Assembly (NCBI RefSeq): GCF_030247195.1
Contig: NC_080672.1
Coordinates: forward strand, 32,619,906 to 32,683,905
DNA length: 64,000 nt
Reading direction: 5' to 3'
Source of the DNA: Topomyia yanbarensis
Lineage: Eukaryota > Arthropoda > Insecta > Diptera > Culicidae
This document shows, piece after piece, positions 24,172-36,095 of this stretch (its first letter is position 1; each line of letters starts with the position of its first letter). The position numbers and the translations under genes are program-made. The notes beneath the pieces were generated by a model, which had not been told where the DNA came from, ran no database searches, and worked only from the letters and a program-made list of their open reading frames with translations.

Positions 24172-24493
24172 TGGAGCTACGATGCCATCAGGACAAATTC
24201 AATATCAAAATTATTTCTGAATGCAATGAGATAGAAGATGACAGTCTTCGGCAAAATTGTAAAGCATGTTATATCAAGCAACATCGCCGAAGACGACATA
24301 GTTGTATCTCCAGAGGTTTTATTTTACAGTCATTCGAATGAAGCATCTTAAGGTGTTCCTAACGGAAACTGTTTTCGAACACTGTTTACAGTCTTTAGAT
24401 GACTTCTAAAGCTCGGAGACACATTTATTCATGACAGAAGAAATTAGATAGAACTTTCGGAACTGAAGTTATGAGCAATATTAGAAAAAAATA

Positions 24494-25657
24494 AAGGGTG
24501 TCCCAAATCAAATTGAAACATGACAACACTGTAGAAAATTACTTAATGCACCGATCCTTTTCAAAGTTTCAGACAATAAAATAAAACCCATTAGTAAGAT
24601 TTGGACATATTTTTTTCGTACAACATCATGGCAACATAGCCGTACGCTCGCAACTTACGCTTGACTCCACTCATAAGGCTTTGTACATCTGGCTACGGCA
24701 TCTTCTCTACGGTAACCCAGTTTTTCTTCACGTCTACCTAAGACTTGACCTCTTTGGGATACTTTCGTAGTGTCTGCTTCATAATTACCCAATATTTTTG
24801 AAGGGCCTTAGTTCCGGTGCGTTGGGGGAGTCCATGTCCTTGGGTACGAAAGTGGCTCCGTTGGCTTCGTATCACTCCAGGACAATATTTGAATAGTGGC
24901 ACGAAGTTAGATCCCGTCGGAAGATCGTAGGGTCCTAGAGTTACTTCAACAGAGAAAGTAGACGCCTCTGGAGACACTCCTTGAGGTAGATCTCCCCATT
25001 CACAGTCCCGGTAGTCATGAACGGCGCACTCCGTTTGCCACATGAGCAGATCGCTTGCCAAATCATATATTTATTTGTAAACTTTCTGCTTCTTTACTTC
25101 CTCCGAAATATAAAACTTGTGCTTGGCTGTGAAGAACAATAGCCGCGGAAGGTGCCGGAATTTTACCTTGCCGTACTTCTCATAATCCATGCTTAGATCG
25201 TTAGCATCTGGGTGAAGAGTTTCCGTGCCCGTGACATTCCCACAGTATTTTGCCATTCATCACGCACGATTTGAAGCCTTCTGCACTTTGTACGTATAGC
25301 ACTACACGCTTGCCATCCTGACGTATAATAGAACATTCATTCTGACCGCATTTCTCCTTCCGTTCGATGCTCAGAGTTTGGTAGTAATGTTTAATCACAC
25401 GACTTATCGTTAGCTGCACGATTTCCAGTTGTTTTCCGATGTCCCGATGAGAGAGAGTTGAGAATTTGCTTGTGCAAAATTAATTCGCGACGTTGCTTTT
25501 GGGGTGACGCCATTTTTTCCAATTTTCGAAAAACGATAAAATACTGTGTAAACAATACACTCTAGACTACTTGTACCCAAATTTTCAAGAGAAAATACCT
25601 AATGGGCTATTTACTACAGCATTTCTTCCGTAATGCAATTTGATGTGGGACACCCTT
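24494..25657 (-). mobile_element. ITmD37E-type mariner relative, copy 1 (dead)
   Basis: The termini are inverted: aagggtgtcccaaatcaaat on the left and, on the minus strand, aagggtgtcccacatcaaat on the right. Each is flanked by TA, the usual target duplication of IS630/Tc1/mariner elements. A degraded transposase runs on the minus strand from an ATG near 25513 to about 24738. Recognisable pieces are SHRDIGKQLEIVQLTISRVI (DNA-binding part), YMIWQAICSCGKRSAPFMT, and the second catalytic Asp in RRDLTSCHYSNIV. Counting across frame changes, about 37 residues separate this Asp from the place of the third acidic residue, as in DD37E elements. That third position is destroyed by a frameshift (RPF then KYW). 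Confidence 0.75.
24738..25513 (-). pseudogene. Transposase remnant of ITmD37E copy 1
   Basis: At least three frames are needed to read the protein. An internal stop falls between VYK and the YMIWQ block, and others near LLK and VLE. Surviving frames cover 25419-25201, 25256-25071 and 25061-24738. The C-terminal motif (YW.IMK..LRK) that follows the catalytic Glu in this family is visible in the last one. The protein cannot be made intact. Confidence 0.65.
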
Positions 25658-25725
25658 TAACAGTTTTATACCCTCTGGCGAAATGCGTATTGCCGTTAAT
25701 CGAGTAAGCTGTGTTTCTTCCGATA

Positions 25726-26986
25726 AAGGGCGAACACGAAATTATTGCGACACCGAAAATGTCATGCCAATTTTCTTATAATGTTTAAAATCAAACCAAA
25801 ATTTTAGGATAGTTTTATACATATATTTACTTCAAAAATCAAAAGAAAAGTTAATCGATGGAGCCTTGAGTGTAAAATTGAACGCATTTTTGCTTGATGC
25901 CCTCCATCAAAGTCTTTACAGTGTCATCCGGTACCAGTTTCTCAGTTTTTTTTCCATTTTCTTAACATGTCCTTCTCGTCTTTGACTGTCTTCTTGCTCT
26001 TCCGAAGCTCCCGCTTCATCATTGCCCAGTACTGCTCCACCGGGCGCAGCTCCGGACAGTTTGGCGGATTCATGTCCTTTGGAACAAAATGGACAGAATT
26101 GGCCTCATACCACTCCAGGACACATGATGCCAAATCTGGCCAAAATAGCGGAGCTTCGTCGTGCTGCTGCAAGAACGGCAAAGGGCGCTTCTCGAGGCAC
26201 TCAGATTTGTAGATCTCGCCATTTGTCACGAAAGGCTCACTCCTCAGTCCGCAAGAGCAGATGGCCTGCCAAATGAGATATTTGGAGGCGAACTTCGACA
26301 TTTTCTTCTTCTTAAATTTATCGTCCACATAGAACTTGCTCTTGCCGGTGAAAAACTCCAACCCCGGAATTTGCTTAAAATCGGCTTTTATATTAGTTTC
26401 GTCGTCCATCGCACAGCAGCCATATTTGGTCAGCATCTTCTCGTAGAGCTTCCGTGCCCGAGTTTTAGCCGTCGATTGTTGCCGCTCATCGCGGTTTGGG
26501 AAGTTCTGTACCTTGTATGTATGTAGTCCAGCTCTCCTTTGCATTCTGGACGTAGCTCTGCGACATGCCGATCTTTTTAGCCAAATCACGGCTTGAGACG
26601 TTGGGATTTTCTTTAATCATCCGCTTCACCTTTCCCTCCGTCTTTTTGTTCTCCGGTCCCGGTTTTCTTCCAGCTCCTTTGCCGTGGTCCAACGTCAACC
26701 GCTCCTGGAACCGCTTCAACACGCTGGAGACGGTTGAATGGTGACTGTTCAACATTTTTCCCAACTGCCGGTGCGACAGGTCAGGAAATTCCAGGTGTTT
26801 GGAAAGAATTTGTTCTCTCGACTCGCGTTGGTTCACCTCCATTTTCGTTGAATCGAAAAACACGACTTCGAAACTGCTAAACAATACACATCAATGAGAA
26901 AGTGGGCAAAATTTGGTTTATTTTTACCCAATGGTAAAAAAGTTATGCCCTGTTGAATGTGTCGCAATAATTTCGTGTTCGCCCTT
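25726..26986 (-). mobile_element. ITmD37E-type mariner relative, copy 2
   Basis: The terminal inverted repeats are perfect over 28 bases (25726-25753 and 26959-26986, beginning aagggcgaacacgaaatt), flanked by TA at 25724-25725 and 26987-26988. The element is 1261 bases long and carries one nearly continuous transposase on the minus strand. Its termini differ from copy 1, from which it is separated by only 66 bases, so it is a different family of the same superfamily. The perfect termini suggest a younger insertion than copy 1. Confidence 0.88.
25942..26842 (-). pseudogene. ITmD37E transposase with one frameshift and deletions
   Basis: Role: DDE transposase that cuts at the terminal repeats and inserts at TA. 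The ATG at 26842 (MEVNQRESREQ) opens a frame with two helix-turn-helix-like regions (LSHRQLGKMLNSHHSTVSSV and SSRDLAKKIGMSQSYVQNA). Near 26530 the frame changes, and the second frame runs to 25942. Catalytic residues are visible: Asp in CAMDDETN, Asp in LFWPDLASC, Glu in ELRPVEQYW. Only 32 residues separate the last two, because about five residues after ASC, present in copy 1 as HYS.., are missing. A second short deletion lies between FVT and NGEIY. The frameshift and deletions make it inactive, but the copy is well preserved. Confidence 0.85.
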
Positions 26987-26988
26987 TA

Positions 26989-28019
26989 GGTTTCAACAGA
27001 TAAATGGTATAAATGAAGATGAGCTGTTCGTTTCAGATCGGTTAAGACTCTTTGGAATGTGATGCCTACGTTTTCGGTTTTCGAGATAGTATTCTAATAA
27101 GAGACCCAGTATGGTCGATTGTATAACCAGCGGTGACCGTTGGCAGGTACTCATCTCTTAAGCTCTGCAGTAGTGGATCAATAGGAGATTCTAGCTCGTC
27201 TGTGAGTATGTTGGAGATTCCGGGTTAAAGTTTGGAGATTATATGTGATACCAGGTGCGACGAAAATCTCACTATTCGGCTTTCAAATGCCATATTAGTT
27301 TTTGCATACTACCAACATATCAACCCTATACTCGTACGTTTAATGCCTGAACGTAAGGTTCACAGTGCGGGGTACATCTAGAAGCGACCAACGAGCACCG
27401 ACAGCAACACCATACACCATACGGCGCAACGTTGTTATTGTACGCTCCCCTACCCTGCAACTACGATTCCCCTTGAACGTATATTTGACACTATAATGTA
27501 TATGTAGAAATAAGAAAATTAGTGGATGTAAAGTAAATGGTTCTCAAAATAAAATTAATATTCATTCCAAGAAAGGCCACCGCCGCGGGCAGTTGGTTCG
27601 ACAATCGCGTAGTTTTTATTACTTTACCCGCAATCGGTCTTGTATCCATATCTGGAGGTGCAAATTTGTCGCGTACTTACGTGTTTTTCGTCGGTCTGTG
27701 CACCCAAAATGTGGAATATATATCTGATGTCCCTTCTCCCGACTGCCGTACAAAACAAAACGTTTTTAGTTTTTTGAAGCTAGCGTCAATCTAGCGCTTG
27801 CTTAGTCCTGTCACTAAGTTAGCGTCGGATTAGGAAGAGACGAAGTCGAAAGGCAAATTTCACACGATGCTTGTATAAAGGAAACATCAAATAACCCGTG
27901 AAGAATAGTAATTATCGACTACCAGTACTTTTCTTAGTCTAGGTAATACCAAGGAGGGTATATGTCACACTGGAACAACACTCGATAATGGTCCCACTCA
28001 AAGAAATTTTCAATTCCAG
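26989..28019. other. Spacer, no gene recognised
   Basis: One plus-strand frame of 85 codons (27537-27794) has no known motif. A GC-richer patch at 27360-27480 has no further structure that I can see. Confidence 0.4.
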
Positions 28020-28079
28020 TTAATCAGTGGGCAACACAGCTAAAGTTTCGGTACAGCTGCTCGTCTAGTGATCAGTAAC

Positions 28080-28557
28080 TTAAACCACGATGACATCACG
28101 ATTGTTTCTGGTGTCCGACCTTCCGATGATGTCTTCTCTCAGCAGCTAGAAATATACGAACAGAATGTGAGAGGACTGCGCACGAAGTTCGATGAGCTGT
28201 TTGTGATTATGGCTGAACAATGATATAAACTCGCTACAATTATTCGATCCTGGGTATACGGTACATCGCTATGATCGTGATAAAATTACTTCCAGCAAAA
28301 ACAGGGGTGGTGATGTGTTGATCGCTGTTTCAAATCGCCTATCGTCTAAACACAAAATTAGTCACAACAATGGTCTTGGACAACTTTGGGTTAACAATAA
28401 TAGCCGTGAAACAAATATCTGTGTAGGTGTTGTCTATCTCCCACCAGATTCCGCCAATAATGCAAACATTTTTAAAAAATATTTCGATACAATGCTGTAT
28501 ATATCAAATTCACTCAATCCCAAAGATTACACGGTACTACAAAATAAAAATAATTGA
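28080..28557 (+). pseudogene. Jockey/CR1-like endonuclease fragment
   Basis: Across frame changes the plus strand reads YEQNVRGLRTKFDELFV, then ...RGGDVLIAVSNRLSSKH, then ICVGVVYLPPDS. These are the N-Q-N-RG, GG-V-IAV and C-YLPP blocks of an APE-type endonuclease as found at the start of non-LTR ORF2. The copy stops abruptly at about 28557, where the foldback at 28559 begins. The RT part does not follow, so it was truncated or split by that insertion. Confidence 0.65.
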
Positions 28558-29395
28558 ATGTACTTTTAAAGTGTAAATAGTAAAGGTTATAAATCTGGTC
28601 AAATACAACACAAAACCACGTTTGATGAAATTAATATACCCTCAAAACCTTGATTTTTGAAAAAAAAAAAAAAAAACGATTTTTCGGAACATTTGGCACT
28701 AAAATTTTTTTACGCTGTCATTTTTCACCCGATTTTAATTTTTTTGAGTGTTTTGGAGAGAAAAAGAAATTACCTTTACAACGGTATGCTATGTTATGTT
28801 CTTCTGTTAAAAGTACTAAGCGGTTTTGGGACAACAATATGAAAGTTACCATTATTTTGCTATTTGTTCATTAAAAATATGAAAATTGCTCAATATTTTT
28901 TTAGGAAGCGTCTTTGTTTTAATAAAAATTTAAGGATTTAATGCTGTATCCAACGACCTATTTATGATCAAAATCGGTTGAAAAATGGCTGAGTTATTAT
29001 TTTTTTTTTCAAGTTAGAAACTTGCTCGCGTCTCATATGAAATTTTCAAAAAAAAAATGTTTTTTTTTTGTTCGATTACATATACATTCAAAACTATGTG
29101 TGTGAGCTTTAAACTTGAAATTTGATAAAATAACAGAAGATTTAATTATAGCATCTTATAGTGCGAGACAATACCTCACTAACTCATTAAGAGTTCATGT
29201 GAGCAAGTTTCTAATTCGGGAAAAAAAATTAAAAATTCAAAAAATTCTATTGAAAAAAGACGTTTCCTAATAAAAATGTTGAGCAATTTTCATATTTTTA
29301 ATGACTAAATACCAAAATAATGGTTACTTTCATATTGTTGTCCCAAAACCGCATAGTACTTTTAACAAAAAATCCTAACACAGCATACCATTGGA

Positions 29396-30429
29396 TAGGG
29401 TGACCATACCTCCTAGTTTCCCTGCACATGTCCTGATTTTTCAGTGACTGTCATGGTGTCCAGGAAAGTCGAGGAAAGCGCTTGATTTGTCCTGGTTTTG
29501 TCCTGTAAGCCTAAAATATTTTTTCTCTATAGAGTCATTGCTTTATTTCCTCTGGTTCAGATCGCAGTCATTGTTAATCTCTTAACATTCTTCTCTTACA
29601 TGGAAATTGAAAAGAAAAAGAACGAGGTGTTCGTATTTACATTAGACTGATTCAATTTTTGACTATTAGCTCCACCAGGCTCTACTGAAAGAAATCATGG
29701 CCCTTAGTAATTGTGCAAATTTTGGTACCGATCGGTTGTGTCTACGGACCCTCCAAAAATTTCAAAATTTATATGGAAAATCGATGAACATAGAAAAAAA
29801 ATTCTTAAAAAATCACTTCATCAATCAATTCATGAGAACACTATATAATTCTAAAGGTATTCTTCTATTGAACAAATTCGTGGAACATTGTAAGTTTGTG
29901 AAAATTCGCTGTGAAAAGTTATTACCTAAAGAAGCAGCATAGCTCTCAGATCGAGATATGATTGTCATTGGAGGTTGCCAGCTACTTATTTTTAAATCAG
30001 GAATAGCGTAGGGAAGCTACTTGGGACCGTTTGTGTTTCTGCTTTATTTCAATGACGTGTGTTTAGTGCTGATAACTCCTCGCCGGTCTTGCATGAATGA
30101 TTTCAAAATATTTCGTCTCATCCGCTAAATTCATGATTGCCAATTTTCCCAACAACATCGTGTAGCCTTCGCTGATGGCTATGAAGCAAAACTGCGCGTG
30201 TGCAAATCCGAAAAAGAGCTCGGTGATCGAATTATCATGAGACTTTTTGGCTGAGCTATGCCTGGTAGATCCCAAAACCGTTTTACTGCCGTAGCTCTGC
30301 CTGTCAGAAACTAGACCTTTTTAGCTGCCGAAAATCTGGGGAGAAGGCATAATTAATTAAAAGATGATGGATGGAGGTAGTCTTTTTTCAACTGTCCTGG
30401 TTTTTTACTCACTTGATAAGGTCACCCTA
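29396..30429. mobile_element. Insertion with TAGGGTGACC termini
   Basis: The 1034-base segment starts TAGGGTGACC and ends with its inverted copy GGTCACCCTA. It interrupts the right arm of the surrounding foldback, so insertion is independently supported. This kind of end is seen in hAT-like elements, but the flanks (ttgga left, ccgga right) give at most a poor 5-base duplication, so class is uncertain. It contains the jockey RT-like segment 29945-30410 and a plus-strand frame of 81 codons (29697-29942) of unknown nature. Confidence 0.6.
29945..30410 (+). pseudogene. Jockey-clade RT fragment, copy B
   Basis: Plus-strand words include LGPFVFLLYFNDV (the block after PQGS), a decayed ADD box (MNDFKIFRLIR), and IHDCQFSQQH. 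The similarity to 22015-22450 is collinear and continues past the RT to a shared ttttac.cacttgata end near 30415. Stops and frameshifts abound. It lies inside the TAGGGTGACC insertion, which implies capture or nested insertion. Confidence 0.55.
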
Positions 30430-30699
30430 CCGGAAAGGTACTTTCTCCTTCTTTATGAAAATTTTAAATCGGTAAAAAAAATGACCGCGTAAAAAAATTT
30501 AGTGCAGAAAGTTTCGCAAAATCGTTTTTTAATATAAAATTTTGATTTTGAGGGTATACAACATTTTTCATACATTGTTTTGTGTTGCATTTGATGAGAT
30601 CTACAACCTATACTAGGTCTCTTAAAAAGTACAAAACCACTGTAGCAGCGTATTATCATTTACTATTTGGAGAAAACAATCAGTTTGGTATGGTGTGGA

Positions 30700-31500
30700 A
30701 AAGCACTTAATCCGAATATGCTTATGCCGACCCCTCAGACTCAACCATATCGAGATCTAGTGTTTTGAGTCAATTATTAGTCCCACCAGGAGTGTCTGCT
30801 CCAAATTTTAGCTCAACCAGCCAAGTCCAAGTACCGGACCAACGTGCTTGAAGTTTCTGGATTTGTTGATAGTTTACATGGACAAAGCCAATCTGGTAGT
30901 GTAATTGCCGCTAGGTGGCATTGTATACACCAGATTCTCATGACAAAGAAGACCAGTCGCGCCAACACCATCTTTTCAATGGAGTGAAATAGAAAGTTGG
31001 TGTCTTCCACAAAGTTGTATGAAATTTTTTTGGAGTAATTCTTTTTGGCGTAATTCGTATGAACTATCGCCTATCTAACTTCGTTGAAAAGTTAGTGATA
31101 GCATCCTCCATTCAATGAAATTGGAAACTAATATTTTTATGTATTAAAATTTTTCGGAACATTTATACTATTTATCTAAACCCAACGTTTTTTTTTTTTT
31201 TTTGGTAAAACAAATAGGTTCGAGGATATCAACTTCAGCAGTACCACCATGCGAGGCTAGATGCCGTGCGAAACAAGCTCAGACACCACTTCGTTAAAAA
31301 TTCAATATATTTTCCTGTTTAAGCCAGATCGCTTTGCAGTCTTCGATAAAGTTGTCTCTCTGGTCGTGACAACCTGGTGCATACAGTTCTACCCAGCGGT
31401 GAAAACACGACCAGGTGAACTTTCTCCATGTAAATTCTCAAAAAACGCTATACCGGAAGTCGCCATCTTGCCTTTCAGAATGGTATCAAAAATCGATCTC
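30700..31500. repeat. Dispersed repeat copy 2 plus inverted copy
   Basis: Bases 30780-30950 match 7260-7440 in the same orientation (shared taccggaccaacgtgc). In addition, 31365-31440 is an inverted match of 30870-30945 (tttacatgga... against ...ccatgtaaa, and gtatacaccag against ctggtgcatac), so the region is itself a partial foldback. A T-run lies at 31187-31203. No coding sequence is supported. Confidence 0.5.
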
Positions 31501-31839
31501 TACTCATAAAGCCCGACAATTTTAGTAACCTTTTCGAGAATTGAAGACAAAAAAAATTGTGGCGAACATTTCGGTGGCATTCAATTTTTGAATCACAAAA
31601 TAGAATTAATTCGCTTCATAAATATTATACGCTCATACTTTTTCGATCGATATGCTTCTTTCAATAACACTGATAAAAAAAACTTTTTAGTAGATTTTCA
31701 CGTTTTCAAAAAATATTTTGGTTGTAGAACAAAACATTTCTATTTGCTTCAGAAATTAGTACAAAAAGAAGCCATTAAATTAGCTTAAACACAAATAACA
31801 ACTGTCTGAATGACCATGTTAACTTTTTGTCAGTAGTTA

Positions 31840-32440
31840 CGACTTGGTGCCGGCAACCTACCCTATATATCGACAGCTCAACATGAGTTCTACCCAAGTA
31901 GATCAACATTTACGAATTTAGCACAATTCACTTCGCACTGCATTGAAAGTGTAGAAGGCGGAACCCAAATGGATACCGCATATACCGATCTTAAAGCAGC
32001 ACTCTCGATCACTCTCTTCTACTGGCAAAGATAGAGCGACATACCTTATTGGCCGTTCCCTAAATGCCAAACTAGGAAATATCGAACCATTTAACTTCAT
32101 AAATTTATCGGGTGTGCCCCAGGGTAGCAATCTCGTACCTTTACTGTTATTCCTGTTCTTCAATGATGTTTTGCAATGTCCTTCCATCAGGATACAAAAC
32201 TATCTATGCAGATGACCTTAAACTGTTTCTCATTGTGTAATCTGAATTGGAGGGCATAGAACTACAGTGACAACTAGATGAATTTTGTAATTGGTGTGCT
32301 CGAAATCGGTTAACTCTCAGTTTATCCAATTGCTCAGTTTTTTTTTCATGCGCAGAAAAAAACACATTTTCTGGTGTTATATAGTGCCTCGGGACAATCA
32401 CTAGAAAGAGTATCAGGTGTCGCACTAAAACTGGTTTATT
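31840..32440 (+). pseudogene. Jockey-clade RT fragment, copy C
   Basis: Plus-strand reading across frame changes gives QHEFYPSRSTFTNLAQFTSH, a TAYTDLKAA block (normally the first catalytic Asp), SGVPQGSNLVPLLLFLFFND and YADDLKLFLIV. The catalytic YADD box and the PQGSNL block are intact, which is better than in copies A and B. Frameshifts and a stop after FLIV inactivate it. It differs in sequence from the three-copy family at 38.9, 48.5 and 58.6 kb. Confidence 0.75.
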
Positions 32441-34756
32441 CCAAAAAAATGTATTCTTTGCCTAATTCCCGACGTTTGATACTGAAACTCAAAGACTGTT
32501 TCGGATTCCGTTTTTCCCATCAACAAAACCCGATCTTCTGTGCTTGACTTCCGATACATCAATTGGGACAAACCAGTCGTTTATGTTCATGCAAGACGTA
32601 TAACTTTTCGGATTTAGCGTCTAACTAGTGCCAATGTTGGTGCTAGTTTAAATTTAGCATCTTACTGGTACCAAGATTATGCTAGTTACTGATGAGGTTA
32701 CTGACTGTTCAGCTTTAATACCATCTGGCTACCCCTTGGCTCCCTGATAGATCACTCCCTAGAAACACCTGGAAGTGCTCTTCTAAAATACGTTCTACCT
32801 AAGCAAATCTTATTTACTCTGTGATCAAAGCAAATATTTTAATCTGATATTTTAGAATTACTTACTTATAATTATAGCACTTACAGAAACTCGCGTTCTG
32901 ATACAGCATTCAATCATCGATTAAATAGATCTGTATTAGGCGAAAAAAATCATTCCAACGAACGTAGGAAAACGCTGGATTCGCATTTACATGTCATTTC
33001 GTAACATAGTTTTACCTTCCCACTGAACGCAAGTTGGATAATTAGTAGCTAGAAATAATTAATGATTTACCATTTCACCACCAACATCGTCATGAATTAT
33101 TCGAGCCACATCAAGTTATTCTAATCGCACAGCTATTTTATTACACGAATCCATTATGTTGAATCAATAAATGGTTTCTGGCTAGAAAAAAAAACCATCC
33201 ATTCCATCTCATCCCACAATTAGCTACCGATATGTATCTACAATCTACATTTGTTCCTGCGAACCAACATGGATCGAATAAATCATTTACGCTCAGTACA
33301 CGCACCGGTGATAAACTCCTGTCGTATTCCGGTTACAGGCAGGTATTCTAAATTATTTATCCCACCCGTCAGCAGATGACTTGTCACGCGTGAGTAAAAA
33401 ATGTTTGGATTTTTCCCTGTTGAAATTTGAGTGCGATTATTGTCGGCTTTTATTTATTCATTTTTTTTTTTTTTGGGTCATGAATTTTGCACGCTCATCT
33501 GCGCGTCACCCGCGCACTACTGTGTTGTGATCATTTTGTTTAACATTAAACCTCCGCGCAATTGTTGCTTGCAATAGCGCTTACCAGGTTCAGTTGTACC
33601 TGGAATAGATCGAAATGATACGGGACCATAAAAACCAATGTTGTCAACAAACAAACGTATAAAAATCACGCACTGACCCGCCAATCAGTTTACCCTCCCA
33701 CCTTATTCAAACGATTCACATATATGGAAACAGTGAGGGAGTGCTAATGGCACGCATTTCGCGTTTTAACACACGTCTCCCAACACGCACATACACACAC
33801 GCACGCATACCGGAATTGATGATGACATGGATCAGACAGATTCACTCTAGCGTGATGATGAACTTTCAACATCATTTGAAGGGGGATTCATATACCTATG
33901 CTTATTCGATTCATAAAATGACCCAGACTGCATGGATATTGGGGTTTGTGGCCCGTGTTGAATTGGACAGTGGCGCTAGGATGATTTGGGATATACAAAT
34001 TTCGGCATCAACATATGGGCCAGGGACTAACGACTTTACTTCCCTTCTGTTCTATCGACGACCATGTGGTAGACTTGGATGGAAAGCCCAACTCCTGCCA
34101 GTAGAAGGCAAAGGATTCTTCATATTTCCTTTCGATCATGTCCATACACGCCTGCCTAGTCCTAGTTTTCTGTTCAATGTTTATAACTGATTCTTTCCAG
34201 AATACCTATCCGTCTTTCAATTTCATTGCTTTCGTTTCTCTCAGTCTTAAATTTGTCGAAAATAGCCAACAAAATTGATACACTAGAACCTTGTGGCGAT
34301 TAAAACATAGAAACATTATCCGTTTTCGGTATTTCGAGTACTATGCATCAAAACAAATTTTTGTTGTTTAAACAAAATTTGTTTAACAATCAAGATCTCA
34401 GTTTTTTTTAATATGAAAGAAATTCAATTAGTAAGCAGAAAGACAGTTCTTAACAGCCACTATACTATGAATTCAAAAGACCCGTAAAGTTTCATAAAAA
34501 AATTAAAAATATAATTACAGTAAAGCATATCCACACATTTTCAACCAGCGGCGAACCCACGCTCAGCGAATGCTCTTTCCGCGTATCACGGCGAGAGCAC
34601 AGCGGAGGTCGGGTACAAGTCGACTGGATGATTATGATGACCAGTCTAACACAGTGTCATGACCAGCATCAACCTGCTGCAGCACAGATTACCACTCGAT
34701 TAGGGATAATGATTTCATGCGTAAATTGCAACTAAGTTGAAATGAAAGTACGTATG
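32441..34756. other. Unassigned sequence between elements
   Basis: The start may be the decayed 3' part of the RT fragment. Further on, 33741-34190 is open on the plus strand for 149 codons (MLMARISRFN start), with no recognised domain or codon signal I would trust. A T-run lies near 33459-33475. The stretch 33350-34200 has little repeat structure and may be host intergenic DNA. Confidence 0.35.
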
Positions 34757-34758
34757 TA

Positions 34759-36093
34759 GGGGAATTGTGGGAAAAACCGACACTGTGGGTAAAACCGACA
34801 CCCCACAACTTTGCCTAGAAATCAAATTTTTATTCATTTCATAATGATACATTATTATTAGTACGTTGATCTAGAGCATTTGAATAAAAATTGGATTTAC
34901 GTTAGTGCGCCGAATATCAGAAAAATAAACAAAACATACGACAGCAGCGTTCATACTCGTCTGGATGTAAAATTTCGTTGGTAGATTTTAAGGTTTTAAC
35001 CGAACAAAAGCTTTTCAAATCACCCCATTTTTCTGTACCTATTATTATCGGCCTTTCCTATGATCAATTAGATGCATTGAAGACGAGTTTGAGAAATTCA
35101 ATATTTTTAATTGCTTTTATAAAAAAATGTGCGCTGTTGGGGTAAAACCGACACCCTTTGGTTAGGGTAAAACCGACACACTGTTAAGATGGTTGTGTTT
35201 ACTTGCGATTCATTACAAAAGGCTGGGGATCTTTGTGACACTTCAATTACACTATTAGCACACTATAGTAATAGATGAAATACACAGAAATACTTTTATT
35301 GTGTTTATTTCTTATAAGTCTCTTTAAAAATCAAAAATTGGAATTTTTGCTTATCTAATTCTATCGAAGCTTTTGCTATTTCTCCAAAAAGCTCACCAAA
35401 CCGAATTTCTAGTGTTTTCTTGGTTTGTCATAGACGAACTTTATCACAATGAGACAATGATATTATGTATACCTCAATAGATCGTTGATAATCAGAGTCC
35501 GAAAAATCAAATCTGAAAAAGATAGTTTTACTAAGAAATGTGTGTGTGTGTCACTTATAAGTGAATGAATCCAATTAGCAGAACGTAGAACGCTTGCAAA
35601 TCTTCTCTTACGAAATAAAATGACACTGGAAGTTGCAATGATGTGCGCAAGGATTATTTGGAAATACAGCATAAAATACTCTTATTTATAGTACTACGCT
35701 TTCGAACTATCTTCCCCTCACTACATGATGAAGCAATAAAAAGCACATATTTTGCATCATACATACTCACACTTTATTAATCACGCATATATCTAATTTA
35801 TAATAAAGATAAAGATTTTAATAAAGTGGAGAGAAAATAAATTAAAGGGGGTGTCGATCTTACCCCTATAGGGTGTCGGTTTTACCCGCAGTGCCTACAA
35901 AAAGTCACTTTGTTTTCCAAGTTTTACAACCAATAATTTTTAATGAAATTAATTTTTCGAAGCGCTGAAAAAATTAAGTCTTGTTAAGAATTTTCTGAAG
36001 AAGAATTGTGCATTAAAATTATAATTTTATTGGTTTTGTGGCAACTTAGAAAAAGTGTTAAGCTTAAGGTGTCGGTTTTAACCATAATTCCCC
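34759..36093 (-). mobile_element. TA-flanked CCGACAC-motif element, copy A
   Basis: The ends are inverted (ggggaattgtggg... and ...ccataattcccc), each bordered by TA (34757-34758 and 36094-36095). The motif ggtaaaaccgacac occurs twice at the left end (34772-34801), twice inside at about 35143-35180, twice in reverse at about 35850-35893 and once in reverse at 36069-36079. Read on the minus strand it is collinear with the element at 40953-42515 along most of its length, including a small open frame at 35672-35463. No known transposase motif is visible. TA flanks suggest mobilisation by a Tc1/mariner-type enzyme in trans, an inference only. Confidence 0.75.
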
Positions 36094-36095
36094 TA

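Larger units (their letters stand above)
28559..30632. mobile_element. AT-rich foldback element split by an insertion
   Basis: Left arm 28559-29040 is matched inverted by the right arm, which lies in two pieces, 29187-29395 and 30430-30632. Matching landmarks include ttttgggacaacaatatgaa (left, about 28823) with its complement near 29331, ggtatgct (about 28780) with agcatacc (about 29383), and the outermost gtactttt/aaaagtac. The centre is about 150 bases. Identity is roughly 75-85% by eye. It is non-coding. The interruption of the right arm at 29396-30429 is a later insertion. Confidence 0.75.

Noticed and set aside
29396..30429. 8-bp target duplication proving a hAT insertion
   Set aside because: Flanking bases (ttgga and ccgga) match in only three of five positions and do not extend to eight, so the class is left open.
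33741..34190. 149-codon plus-strand frame
   Set aside because: No motif, codon use not convincing, and no flanking gene signals; kept only as part of the unassigned region.
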